64,000 nucleotides of DNA from Amphibacillus sediminis NBRC 103570 (GTDB taxonomy: Bacteria > Bacillota > Bacilli > Bacillales > Amphibacillaceae): positions 124,001 through 188,000 of the forward strand of contig NZ_BCQW01000003.1 in assembly GCF_001552275.1 (NCBI RefSeq), in the 5' to 3' direction. Shown here one piece after another: positions 1 to 8,230 of this stretch. A program made the position numbers and the translations under genes. Numbering within the stretch: position 1 is the first letter of the stretch; the number at the start of each line of letters is the position of its first letter. The notes under the pieces were generated by a model. That model had not been told where the DNA came from. It searched no databases and saw only the letters and a program-made list of their open reading frames with translations.

Positions 1-749
1 ATTTTTGATTTAATCAATGGATCCCCTTCGATATTTTTATACTCATCTTTTATATCTTGCTTTGACATTCTAATATTTTTTTCATAGTCATATCGCTGAT
101 AAGCATAATCAAATACGGCTAAGATAAGTAGGGCAATAGCTGCTGAAATTCCCATTGTCGTAACGGTTTGCCCTAAAAAGGAAAGTGCCCCATCTAAACT
201 ACCAAATGAAAGCATCATAATCTCATCTTTATTTGACCATAAAACATAGAAAGTAATCGTACCTACAATAGCAATTTTAAAAACAGATTTCAACAGCTCT
301 ACTAGCGCTCTCAACGAAAAAATTCGCTTAGCACCAGAAATCGGGTTAATTCGGTCAAGTTTCATCTGCAAAGGCTCTGTTGTATAAAGAAAACCCACCT
401 GAATAATATTGGCTGCTAAACCAATGACTAGTGCAATCCCCATAATTGGTGCAATGGTTATAGCAATATAGGATAGGACATCAATAAAAATAATGTGAAG
501 CTGATCAAATGTTATCTCCCACGACAAATATTCTGTGAAGACTTTTTGGTATAGTCCTGTTAGTCGTTCCTTCCAAAAGGGTCCGATTATAATAAAAGCA
601 ATAAAGATAAAAAACAATAACAAGGCAGTATTTACATCCTGGCTTTTAGCAACTTGACCTTTTTTTCTAGTGTCTTCACGCTTTTTTGGAGTCGCTTTTT
701 CTGTTTTTTCACCTGAAAAAAATTGCAAGTCCAATCGTAATTGAGACAT
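1..749 (-). CDS. flhB: Flagellar export switch protein FlhB (partial, 3' end off window)
   Basis: Membrane component of the flagellar type III export apparatus; its cytoplasmic domain switches export from hook to filament substrates. About 249 N-terminal residues are visible. They begin with the typical FlhB opening (GEKTEKATPKK near residues 13-23), followed by about four hydrophobic segments and the start of the charged linker. The NPTH self-cleavage site and the C-terminal domain lie beyond the left edge. The ATG at 749 has an AGGAGG-type ribosome site that overlaps the 3' end of fliR, so the two genes are translationally close. Last visible gene of the fla/che operon. Confidence 0.95.
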   Translation of the reverse strand, partial: MSQLRLDLQFFSGEKTEKATPKKREDTRKKGQVAKSQDVNTALLLFFIFIAFIIIGPFWKERLTGLYQKVFTEYLSWEITFDQLHIIFIDVLSYIAITIAPIMGIALVIGLAANIIQVGFLYTTEPLQMKLDRINPISGAKRIFSLRALVELLKSVFKIAIVGTITFYVLWSNKDEIMMLSFGSLDGALSFLGQTVTTMGISAAIALLILAVFDYAYQRYDYEKNIRMSKQDIKDEYKNIEGDPLIKSK

Positions 750-754
750 AGTAG

Positions 755-1534
755 CTAGACCCCTCCTAAAATACGCATAAAGACTTCTAGTATTTCAATA
801 ATATAGTTAAATAATCGTTGAACTAAACTAATATATAAGGTCATAAACATTCCTAAGACAAATAATGAAACCGTGATTTTAATCGGAATACCTACCACAA
901 AAACATTAAGCTGTGGTACCGTTCTTGCTACAATTCCTAAAGCAACATCGACTAGAAAAAGGCAGCCAACAATCGGTATTGCCATTTGGAAGGCGATTAA
1001 AAACAATTGAGTAAATGTAGTCAAAACAGTTGTAATGTAACCATTTGAGCCTATATGAATGAGCTGATCAATTTTGATTAAGTCAAAGCTATAAAAAGCA
1101 CCATTAATAAATAGATGATGACCATCTACAGCTAGTAAAAATAATAAGGCGAACATATGGAAGTATTGCCCGATTACCGGACTCTGAGCACCAGTTTGCG
1201 GGTCAACGACATTCGCAATGGCAAACCCCATTTGAAAATCAATGAACCCACCGGCAATTTGAACGACTGATAAAACAAGATAAGCTAGTAGTCCAAGTAT
1301 AATACCAACTAATACCTCTTTAAAGATTAAGATAACATAGGCTAAATCAATAGTAAGTTCAGGTATATCAATGGATAACACCATGATCAAGCTCATGAAA
1401 AAGGCAAAGCCAACTTTAAACGGGTTTGGAATGTTACGATATGAAAAAATAGGCACAGTAGCTATAAAAGCAACAATTCGAGTGAAAATGAGTAAGAAAG
1501 CAGGTAAGCTATTGAGATCAAATAGTGTCAGCAT
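755..1534 (-). CDS. fliR: Flagellar export gate protein FliR
   Basis: Polytopic inner-membrane subunit of the flagellar export gate, working with FliP and FliQ. The 259-residue product matches the family length and is almost wholly hydrophobic, with about six membrane segments. The conserved FliR stretch GFAIANVVDPQTGAQSPVIG lies near residues 103-122. It lies between fliQ and flhB with only a few bases on either side, the standard Bacillus order. Confidence 0.95.
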   Translation of the reverse strand: MLTLFDLNSLPAFLLIFTRIVAFIATVPIFSYRNIPNPFKVGFAFFMSLIMVLSIDIPELTIDLAYVILIFKEVLVGIILGLLAYLVLSVVQIAGGFIDFQMGFAIANVVDPQTGAQSPVIGQYFHMFALLFLLAVDGHHLFINGAFYSFDLIKIDQLIHIGSNGYITTVLTTFTQLFLIAFQMAIPIVGCLFLVDVALGIVARTVPQLNVFVVGIPIKITVSLFVLGMFMTLYISLVQRLFNYIIEILEVFMRILGGV

Positions 1535-1537
1535 TTG

Positions 1538-1807
1538 TTAACCCACAAACTGATTTAAATTCATCAAAATATTAGTAGCAAATTCAACAATTCTCGTCAG
1601 CATCCATGGTCCGAAAAAAACAAGTCCTAATAGGACCGCCACAATTTTCGGAATAAATGCCAAGGTTTGCTCCTGAATTTGTGTTGTTGCTTGAAAAATA
1701 CTGACTAAAAGGCCTACCGATAATGCCAAAATTAATAATGGACCTGCTACCATTAATACAGTATATATTGCTTGCTCAGCAAGTGATATAATGAATTCTG
1801 CACTCAT
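1538..1807 (-). CDS. fliQ: Flagellar export gate protein FliQ
   Basis: Small export-gate subunit with two membrane hairpin segments (about residues 15-37 and 50-75). The ATG at 1807 follows an AAGGAGA ribosome site at about 8 bases and gives 89 residues, the usual FliQ length. An in-frame GTG three bases upstream is a possible but less well spaced start. The family motif IQATTQIQEQTLAFIPK is visible, with F in place of the first I. Flanked by fliP and fliR. Confidence 0.95.
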   Translation of the reverse strand: MSAEFIISLAEQAIYTVLMVAGPLLILALSVGLLVSIFQATTQIQEQTLAFIPKIVAVLLGLVFFGPWMLTRIVEFATNILMNLNQFVG

Positions 1808-1830
1808 CACACTCTTCTCCTTTTATAAAG

Positions 1831-2496
1831 CTAATTGAATCCTGATAATAAAGCGTCAGTAATGAGATACCAGCCATCGACTAAGACAAAAAGCAAGACT
1901 TTGAATGGCAGTGAAATCATAACAGGCGGTAGCATCATCATCCCCATTGACATCAGCACACTGGCTACCGTCATATCAATGACAAGAAACGGAATAAAAA
2001 TCAAGAATCCCATTGTAAAAGCCGTTTTTATTTCACTGATAGCAAATGCCGGAATTAAAGCCGTCAACGGAACATCATCAAGGGTTTCAGGCGTTTCTGC
2101 ATTGCTATAGTTTAGGAATAAGGCTAAATCCTTCTGTCTCGTATGATTAGCCATAAAATTTTTAATCGGTGTACTAGCACGTTCATAAGCCTCTTCAAGA
2201 CCAATTTCCTCATTAAAAAGCGGTGTTAGCGCTTCTTGATTGATTTCTTGAAAAGTTGGTGCCATGATAAAAAAAGTCATAAATAAAGCAATCCCTACTA
2301 ACACCTGATTTGGTGGCATCTGCTGGGTAGCTAATGACGTTCGAGTGAACGATAGAACGATAACGATTCTTGTGAAACTCGTCAATAAGATTAGGATGCC
2401 TGGAGCTAATGAAAATATAGTTAACAAGATTAATAGTTGGACAGATGTTGTTACAGTTTCTGCATCAGTGCTTGAGAATATGTCAATAAGATTCAT
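1831..2496 (-). CDS. fliP: Flagellar export gate protein FliP
   Basis: Core subunit of the export gate. The 221 residues equal the B. subtilis length. The conserved TSFTRIVIVLSFTR and MPPNQVLVGIALF stretches (about residues 39-73) and the C-terminal MMMLPPVMISLPFK segment are diagnostic. The start overlaps the fliO stop by four bases (ATGA), indicating translational coupling. Unlike many proteobacterial FliP proteins, no cleavable signal peptide stands out. Confidence 0.96.
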   Translation of the reverse strand: MNLIDIFSSTDAETVTTSVQLLILLTIFSLAPGILILLTSFTRIVIVLSFTRTSLATQQMPPNQVLVGIALFMTFFIMAPTFQEINQEALTPLFNEEIGLEEAYERASTPIKNFMANHTRQKDLALFLNYSNAETPETLDDVPLTALIPAFAISEIKTAFTMGFLIFIPFLVIDMTVASVLMSMGMMMLPPVMISLPFKVLLFVLVDGWYLITDALLSGFN

Positions 2497-3203
2497 GTGT
2501 TATCGTCGTCCTTATCATTCAACCTCATTTGCTTGCGCTTTTCCTTTAGTGCATCAAGTTCACTCTTAAATAAAGAAGCAAACGGTTGGTCATGTTTTTG
2601 ATTATTTTCATTAGCCTGTTTGGGTTGTTTTTTCAAATGAAAAAGTGATTGAATTGGATTTACAACTTGTCCATTTTTTTGCTCATGACTAGCTAAGATT
2701 TGATCTTTAATAGACGCATCGGTAATTTCTGTAAGTAGCTCAATATTATCACCAACACCAACAAGATAAATGCGGTCCCCGATTCGAAGCATTTGAGCAG
2801 ACTTATTTGTTCCTAAGGATATGCCACCTAAATTCTCAAGCACATCGCCCTGTTTAGAAAATTGACCAGATCGATTGAAAAATTTAAGCAGTCCATATAT
2901 TAATGCAATAATAATACCAAGTACTACCACGAGCTGGATGACTAAACGTGGTAAACTAGGTGGATTGCTATTAAGGATGTTCTGATCATTTCCGCCTGTC
3001 TCCTGTTGGTCAGACATATTCGCTTCATTTGGTTGATGAGACGAATCAGCTTCTGAATTAGAAGCTGCCTCTTCTTCATTCTCTTCCATATCCTCGTTAC
3101 CAAATACATCACTAACTTTATCGCCTTGTCCCTCCACATATAATGTTGGCACGATAAGCTGTGCAGATAGAATTAAGGTTAATACAATTAGAAATTTCTT
3201 CAT
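2493..3203 (-). CDS. fliO: Flagellar biosynthesis protein FliO (FliZ of B. subtilis)
   Basis: Bitopic membrane protein that helps assemble or stabilise FliP in the export gate. The 236-residue product has an N-terminal signal peptide-like segment (about 1-22), an acidic and polar extracytoplasmic stretch, one membrane segment (about 88-112) and a cytoplasmic tail with a FliO-type beta domain (LGTNKSAQMLRIGDRIYLVG). The C-terminus is highly charged. Sequence is poorly conserved in this family; position between cheY and fliP supports the call. Confidence 0.9.
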   Translation of the reverse strand: MKKFLIVLTLILSAQLIVPTLYVEGQGDKVSDVFGNEDMEENEEEAASNSEADSSHQPNEANMSDQQETGGNDQNILNSNPPSLPRLVIQLVVVLGIIIALIYGLLKFFNRSGQFSKQGDVLENLGGISLGTNKSAQMLRIGDRIYLVGVGDNIELLTEITDASIKDQILASHEQKNGQVVNPIQSLFHLKKQPKQANENNQKHDQPFASLFKSELDALKEKRKQMRLNDKDDDNT

Positions 3204-3207
3204 TTTA

Positions 3208-3570
3208 TCAATCCAATGCTTTATTTATCGCCTCGATAACGCGGTCTGCTTGAAACGGTTTAACGATGAAGTCTTTTGCTCCTGCTTGAATAGCATCAAT
3301 GACCATTGCCTGTTGTCCCATAGCCGAACACATTATGATCGTTGCATTAGGATCGATCGCTTTTATTTCTTTCAAAGCAGCGATTCCATCTTTTTCAGGC
3401 ATGGTAATATCCATTGTCACTAAATCTGGTTTTAACTCCTCATATTTTTCAACAGCTTGACTACCATCCTGTGCTTCTCCTACCACATCAAATCCGTTTT
3501 TTGTTAAAATATCTTTAATCATCATGCGCATAAATGCTGCATCATCAACGATTAAAACTGATTGTGCCAT
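3208..3570 (-). CDS. cheY: Chemotaxis response regulator CheY
   Basis: Single-domain response regulator phosphorylated by CheA; in Bacillus CheY-P binds FliM and promotes smooth swimming. All catalytic residues are present: acidic pair D9/D10, phosphoacceptor D54 in the TMDITMPE motif, S82 and K104 in VKPF. At 120 residues it is a bare receiver domain without an output domain. It sits between fliY, whose product dephosphorylates CheY-P, and fliO. Confidence 0.96.
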   Translation of the reverse strand: MAQSVLIVDDAAFMRMMIKDILTKNGFDVVGEAQDGSQAVEKYEELKPDLVTMDITMPEKDGIAALKEIKAIDPNATIIMCSAMGQQAMVIDAIQAGAKDFIVKPFQADRVIEAINKALD

Positions 3571-3588
3571 CTTTATTCCTCCAAACCT

Positions 3589-4758
3589 TTACTTTAATTT
3601 ATTTAAGCGATCTGATTGGCTAATAATATCTGTTACCCGGACGCCGAAATTTTCATCAATAACAACAACTTCTCCCTGGGCGATTAGTTTGTTATTGACG
3701 TGTATATCAACCGGCTCACCAGCTAGTTTATCTAACTCTAAAATAGATCCAGATGATAATTCAAGGATATCTTTAACGGCTCGCTTAGTCCGTCCAAGCT
3801 CAACCGTTACTTGTAATGGAATATCAAGTAACATATCTAAATTACGTTTTTCAGCCTGTGGCAGATTCACTTCATCAAACGTTGAGAAGGTTGCCGTTTG
3901 TGCTGTTGCACCTGCATGTGTTGGTTCACCTAACTGACGTGAGGAACGTTCCTCTGTCATGATCGATTGGTTAGCATTATTTGACATATAACCTTGCTCC
4001 CGATTTAAATTATTGTTATCCTGCTCTACTACTTGTTCTTGTGTGGCAGCTGCCTCCTGTTCAGCAGGGGCATTCAGTAAACCGTCTACCATCTCTTTAG
4101 CAAAATCTGTTGGTAATAACTGCATAATATTCGAGTCTACCAGCTCACCGATTTTTAACTGAAATGAAACCTTGATTAATACATCATCATCCGGTATATA
4201 TTGCTGACTTGACTCGTCACTCACATCAATCATCATGGTTGATGGTGGTGAGATATCAACACGCTTTGAAAAGACTGTTGACATGCTAGTTGCAGCTGTT
4301 CCCATCATTTGATTCATCGCTTCTTGAATCGCACTCATTTGGATATCATCTAATGGTTTCTCTTCTTCTATTTTACCCTCTCCGCCGAGCATAAGGTCAG
4401 CAATGATGGCAGCGTCGTTCGGTTTTAAAACAAATAGATTAACACCTTCAAAACCTTCAGTATACTTGACTTCTACTCCTACGTGTGGATGTGGAAATTC
4501 CTTTTCTAAGTCATTGCGTTGAATGATCGAAATCGTTGGTGTTGTAATATCTACCTTTTGGTTTAAAAGCGTAGATAGAGTTGTGGCTGAGCTTCCAAAT
4601 GAAATATTACCAATTTCACCTAAAGCATCCTTCTCAAGATCAGACATGATCATCGATGTTTGATCTTGATCTTCGCCAAACGGCTCGTTTTCAGCCTCAT
4701 CGTCAGTGGTTAATAGTGCATCAATTTCGTCTTGAGAAAGCATACCATCATTCATCAT
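3589..4758 (-). CDS. fliY: Flagellar switch protein and CheY-P phosphatase FliY
   Basis: FliN-type switch component fused to a CheC-like phosphatase. The 389 residues contain an N-terminal EIDALL peptide like that of FliM (about 8-13), two CheC-type helices (ALGEIGNISFGSSATTLS near 45-62, and the related segment IQEAMNQMMGTAATSMS near 143-159), a low-complexity Q/N-rich linker (about 230-265) and a C-terminal FliN/SpoA domain (LDMLLDIPLQVTVELGRTK to the end). Start ATG 4758 has a GGGGGG ribosome site and overlaps the fliM 3' end. Confidence 0.95.
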   Translation of the reverse strand: MMNDGMLSQDEIDALLTTDDEAENEPFGEDQDQTSMIMSDLEKDALGEIGNISFGSSATTLSTLLNQKVDITTPTISIIQRNDLEKEFPHPHVGVEVKYTEGFEGVNLFVLKPNDAAIIADLMLGGEGKIEEEKPLDDIQMSAIQEAMNQMMGTAATSMSTVFSKRVDISPPSTMMIDVSDESSQQYIPDDDVLIKVSFQLKIGELVDSNIMQLLPTDFAKEMVDGLLNAPAEQEAAATQEQVVEQDNNNLNREQGYMSNNANQSIMTEERSSRQLGEPTHAGATAQTATFSTFDEVNLPQAEKRNLDMLLDIPLQVTVELGRTKRAVKDILELSSGSILELDKLAGEPVDIHVNNKLIAQGEVVVIDENFGVRVTDIISQSDRLNKLK

Positions 4759-5749
4759 TTTGGGACCCCCCTTTTATTTCTTCTAAGACTTGAACAGCAA
4801 GCTTATTCTTCTTATGCCCTGGTTGAACATAATAAATTGGCTCGTCCTCTGCCTGCATGATTAATGGTTGATCTATTGATTGATTTAGATGAAGGACATC
4901 ACCTTTTTGTAAGTTTAATAGATCATAAACTGAAATGGTTGTCTTACCGAGAAGAACCTCTAAATCTAATGTTGTTGTTTCAATATTTTCGGTTAGATTC
5001 TGATATTCCTCAGGTTTGCGATCTTTTTGTGTTTCTGTTTGCATCCAATAGTGTACGGATAGTCTTGGCATTATTGGTTCTAATACCACATGTGGAACAC
5101 AAATATTAATCATACCTGTACTTTCGCCAATTGTGGTATTTAATGATATAACCACTACCGTCTCATTAGGTGATACTAACTGAAGAAATTGTGGATTGAC
5201 TTCAAATTCTTCTAACATCGGGTCAATATCGACAACAGAAGACCATGCCTCTTGTAAGTTATCTAATGATTTCTCAAATAGATTCGTCATGATGGTCGAT
5301 TCTATCTCAGTCAGGTTATCAATCTTATTCAAACTGCTACCTTTACCACCTAATATTCGATCTAACATCGCGTATGCAATATTCGGATTTATCTCAAAAA
5401 TAATTCGCCCTTCCAATGGTGCCATGCTAAAAATATTCAAAACGGTCATCGAAGGAACAGATCGAATAAATTCCTCATATGGAATTTGATCAACCGAAGC
5501 AACCGAAATATGTACATACGTACGTAATTGAGCTGAAAAATATGTGGTTAAGAGTCTAGCATAATTCTCATTAATTCTAGAAATACTTCTTATTTGATCT
5601 TTCGAAAAACGTAAGGCACGCTTGAAATCATAAACCCTTACTTTCCGATTACTTTCTTCTTGCTTCAACTGATTTGCATCCATCTCACCCGATGATAACG
5701 CTGATAATAATGCATCAATTTCATTTTGTGATAAAACTTCATCCGCCAT
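4748..5749 (-). CDS. fliM: Flagellar motor switch protein FliM
   Basis: C-ring subunit that binds CheY-P through its N-terminal peptide and couples FliG to FliY. With the ATG at 5749, preceded by GGAGGAGGTGAGACCA, the product has 333 residues, matching B. subtilis (332); the longer frame upstream would include the ribosome site itself. Visible features are the N-terminal LSQNEIDALLSAL, the FliM middle domain (INENYARLLTTYFSAQLR onward) and a C-terminal SpoA-type domain (LEVLLGKTTISVYDLLNLQK). Confidence 0.95.
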   Translation of the reverse strand: MADEVLSQNEIDALLSALSSGEMDANQLKQEESNRKVRVYDFKRALRFSKDQIRSISRINENYARLLTTYFSAQLRTYVHISVASVDQIPYEEFIRSVPSMTVLNIFSMAPLEGRIIFEINPNIAYAMLDRILGGKGSSLNKIDNLTEIESTIMTNLFEKSLDNLQEAWSSVVDIDPMLEEFEVNPQFLQLVSPNETVVVISLNTTIGESTGMINICVPHVVLEPIMPRLSVHYWMQTETQKDRKPEEYQNLTENIETTTLDLEVLLGKTTISVYDLLNLQKGDVLHLNQSIDQPLIMQAEDEPIYYVQPGHKKNKLAVQVLEEIKGGSQNDE

Positions 5750-5778
5750 TGGTCTCACCTCCTCCAAAGGAGTCTATA

Positions 5779-6195
5779 CTACTGAACAATTTTACTAACA
5801 ATATAAACGTCAGTAACTTCCCCTTCTTCCATTAACTCGTTCATATCTGATTTTAATGTTTCTTCTAATTTATCAAGTCCTGTTTGCAAATCTTCTGAAG
5901 TCATCTCGATAAACTCTTTAATTAGAATATTTTTAAACTGAAATTCTCTTAATTCAACTTCATCTCGAGCCTTACTATTATTGGTAATAATATTAAACTG
6001 AAGCTGCACATAGTGGCCATCCTGTAAATCTAAGTTTATTTGCTCTGTTGTAAATGAATACTCTACCTTTTCATCAATCGTCAGCTCTCGATTAGGATCA
6101 TCTTGGTTTAATAAATAAATGATGACTGCACCCATCCCAGCAATTGCAACAACGGCTAAGATAACAATCATGGTTTTAAATACTTTACTACTCAT
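5779..6195 (-). CDS. fliL: Flagellar basal body-associated protein FliL
   Basis: Bitopic protein near the stator-rotor interface. It has one N-terminal membrane segment (about residues 8-30) followed by an extracytoplasmic FliL domain with the characteristic segment YVQLQFNIITNN and a C-terminal DVYIVSKIVQ. The ATG at 6195 lies inside the end of swrD; an in-frame GTG at 6204 is the alternative. Length 138 residues is typical for Bacillus (about 140). Confidence 0.93.
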   Translation of the reverse strand: MSSKVFKTMIVILAVVAIAGMGAVIIYLLNQDDPNRELTIDEKVEYSFTTEQINLDLQDGHYVQLQFNIITNNSKARDEVELREFQFKNILIKEFIEMTSEDLQTGLDKLEETLKSDMNELMEEGEVTDVYIVSKIVQ

Positions 6196-6406
6196 CCTCT
6201 TCACCTACTTTATATTGCCAGCCGATTAAACCGATTTGCCGATAAAAAGCTTTTGTAAGCTGTCTAACTTCCTCCTCAGTTTCTCTGACAACTAATTTTT
6301 TTCCGTTTATCAGTGTTACTGTTGTGTCGGGAAAAGATTGGACACGTTCTATTAGTGCTGCATTCAATGTAAATGTTTCACCTTTAAAGCTTGTAAGCTG
6401 AATCAT
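6188..6406 (-). CDS. swrD: FlbD-family flagellar protein SwrD (YlzI)
   Basis: Short FlbD-type protein of 72 residues; in B. subtilis SwrD increases flagellar motor power and is needed for swarming. The sequence MIQLTSFKGETFTLNAALIE at the N-terminus and the FPDTTVTLINGKKLVVRET segment are typical of this family. It lies between flgE and fliL, its normal place. It is tightly coupled to fliL, whose start overlaps its last codons. Confidence 0.9.
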   Translation of the reverse strand: MIQLTSFKGETFTLNAALIERVQSFPDTTVTLINGKKLVVRETEEEVRQLTKAFYRQIGLIGWQYKVGEEDE

Positions 6407-6415
6407 CTTTTATTT

Positions 6416-6443
6416 GGGAGCACATGGCTAGCACATGCTCCCC
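6416..6443 (-). other. Hairpin between flagellar hook gene and swrD
   Basis: A short inverted repeat (GGGAGCA / TGCTCCC, with a nearly symmetrical CACATG inside) occupies the spacer between the hook gene stop and swrD. On the mRNA it follows the swrD stop region upstream side of flgE's end only by position, that is, it lies 3' of flgE and 5' of swrD. No U-tract follows, so it is not a clear terminator; it may affect mRNA stability or swrD translation. Confidence 0.45.
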
Positions 6444-6451
6444 CCTCCCAT

Positions 6452-7309
6452 CTAACGTTTCAGATTAACGAGCTCTTGCAATATTTCATCAGATGTTGTG
6501 ATTATACGTGTATTAGCTTGGAAACCACGTTGGGCTATAATCATATCGGTAAATTCTTCTGCTAAGTCAACGTTTGACATCTCTAATGCCCCAGAAACAA
6601 TACCAGCCGTTCCTTCAGATTCGGGTTCGATTAATTGCACCACGCCGTTAGCATCCGTGATCATCCCATCATTAACCGTCGAGCGGTACATATTAGAGCC
6701 TACCTTCTCCAAACCACCTGGGTTTGAAAAATTTGCTAACATAATCTGGCCTGCAACTTGCGTTTGATCATTTTCGTCAACGTAGTTAACCACACCATTC
6801 CCTTGAATACTAAAGCTTTTCATATCCTCAGGTAATTGAATTCGTGAAGGCTGACCATCTACATGACCAATTAAATATTGACCATTAGCGTTAACAATAA
6901 AGCCTTCATCATCTAAGTAGAGGTTACCTGCTCTTGAGTATAAGATCGAGCTTTCTTCTAGATCAACCCCAGCACCACCTTCTACGAGGTCCGTACCAAA
7001 TACCAGCATCCCATCACCCTCTAGGGCAACATCTAACCCACGGTTAGTTGACTGGCGATTTCCTTGAGTATGAATTGTATCAATTGATCCTACTTGTGAA
7101 CCTAAACCAACTTGAGCAGGGTTGATCCCACCACGGATACCAGTTGGTGCAGAAGCCCCTGAAATGGTTTGACTCATCATATCTTGAAATGATACACGAG
7201 ACTTTTTATAACCTGATGTATTGACGTTAGCAATATTATTACCGACAACGTCAAGTTGTGTTTGAAAACCTTTCATTCCTGCGATACCAGAATAAAATGA
7301 ACGTAACAT
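6452..7309 (-). CDS. flgE: Flagellar hook protein FlgE (FlgG-like in B. subtilis naming)
   Basis: Structural protein of the hook. N-terminal LRSFYSGIAGMKGFQ and DVVGNNIANVNTSGYKKSR are the flagellar rod/hook signature, and the C-terminal LEMSNVDLAEEFTDMIIAQR plus ANTRIITTSDEILQELVNLKR is the matching coiled segment. At 285 residues it is short for a hook protein, as in B. subtilis. The ATG at 7309 follows AGGAGG at 8 bases; an in-frame TTG six bases earlier lies too close to the site. Position after flgD favours a hook rather than a distal-rod role. Confidence 0.93.
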   Translation of the reverse strand: MLRSFYSGIAGMKGFQTQLDVVGNNIANVNTSGYKKSRVSFQDMMSQTISGASAPTGIRGGINPAQVGLGSQVGSIDTIHTQGNRQSTNRGLDVALEGDGMLVFGTDLVEGGAGVDLEESSILYSRAGNLYLDDEGFIVNANGQYLIGHVDGQPSRIQLPEDMKSFSIQGNGVVNYVDENDQTQVAGQIMLANFSNPGGLEKVGSNMYRSTVNDGMITDANGVVQLIEPESEGTAGIVSGALEMSNVDLAEEFTDMIIAQRGFQANTRIITTSDEILQELVNLKR

Positions 7310-7391
7310 TATCAATACCTCCTAAAAATGATCGGACTACTGTATCGTTCAGTCAACAGTGTCAAAGGCTTCCCGTTTAGGGTCCAGCCTA

Positions 7392-7763
7392 TTATAAAAT
7401 AATGGTGCCATTAATATTAGTGAAAATCCGACTTTGTGCCTCTTGTCGATCCATTGCTGTGACAACCGTTTGGTTGGTCGCACTGACAAGTAATGTCGCA
7501 TCATTTGTTACGACAAGCGAATCAGTAATCCCTTTTTGCTTCGCCTCATTCACCTGAAACGCAATTTCCTTCCATTTATCCTCAGAAATCGTGATATTGC
7601 GTTCATTTAGTCGATGCTGCGCATGCTTACTAATTTTCAACTGTGACGTTTGTGCTTGATTAAGCACCTCGCGAAACGGTTGAGTGCTTGACTTAGCTTG
7701 AGTACGTCCGGTTACTGCTGGGAGTAAAGCATGCTTGGGCACATGTTGGATCCGGTGATCCAT
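7392..7763 (-). CDS. Flagellar operon protein of unknown function (TIGR02530-like)
   Basis: A 123-residue protein with no membrane segment. The core ISKHAQHRLNERNITISE and the segment VTNDATLLVSATNQTVVTAM, ending NINGTIIL, fit the small flagellar-operon family found between flgD and flgE in many Firmicutes. Its biochemical role is not established. The N-terminal 40 residues look disordered. Coupling to flgD and flgE suggests a role in hook assembly, which is inference. Confidence 0.8.
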   Translation of the reverse strand: MDHRIQHVPKHALLPAVTGRTQAKSSTQPFREVLNQAQTSQLKISKHAQHRLNERNITISEDKWKEIAFQVNEAKQKGITDSLVVTNDATLLVSATNQTVVTAMDRQEAQSRIFTNINGTIIL

Positions 7764-7777
7764 TTCGCTCCCTCCTT

Positions 7778-8227
7778 TTACTCAGCTTTAGACTCATTAA
7801 TCCGAAGTATTTCATCGGTGTATATCTTATCATCGTTTGCTAATTCGATTACCGCAAAACCTTCTCTTTCACTAATCGCCACGACTTGACTTGTTACCAT
7901 TTCCTTTGGTTCTTTAATCTTGCCCGTCTCTTCATCAATGGCATAATAGGTAACTTCTTTGCCAATTAGATGACTATATTGAATGACAGGTGAAACCATT
8001 TGATTTTGAACAAGTGCAGAAATAGAAGTGTTCATATTTATCATTTGTTCTAGCGTTGAGAATGTTGTCATTTGGGTAATAAATTCTCGGTCATCCATCG
8101 GATTAAGTGGGTCCTGATTCTGTATTTGTGTCATTAAGATACGTAAGAACTCATCTTTCCCCAGCTCTGAACTAGGTTGACTTCTTGGTTGATTTTTCAA
8201 ATAATAGGATGGATCAATTGTCGTCAC
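7778..8227 (-). CDS. flgD: Flagellar hook capping protein FlgD
   Basis: Scaffold that caps the growing hook. The 149 residues start with the FlgD N-terminal export and cap region, including LGKDEFLRILMTQIQNQDPL and MDDREFITQMTTFSTLEQM, which are highly diagnostic. The C-terminal part is short, as in Bacillus FlgD. Start codon is GTG at 8227, with a GAGAGGGTG ribosome site overlapping the end of fliK. Confidence 0.95.
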   Translation of the reverse strand: MTTIDPSYYLKNQPRSQPSSELGKDEFLRILMTQIQNQDPLNPMDDREFITQMTTFSTLEQMINMNTSISALVQNQMVSPVIQYSHLIGKEVTYYAIDEETGKIKEPKEMVTSQVVAISEREGFAVIELANDDKIYTDEILRINESKAE

Positions 8228-8230
8228 TTG

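Noticed and set aside
3524-3937. Plus-strand open frame of 137 codons opposite cheY and fliY
   Set aside because: Antisense shadow of two well-conserved genes, no ribosome site, and low-complexity Ser/Thr-rich composition.
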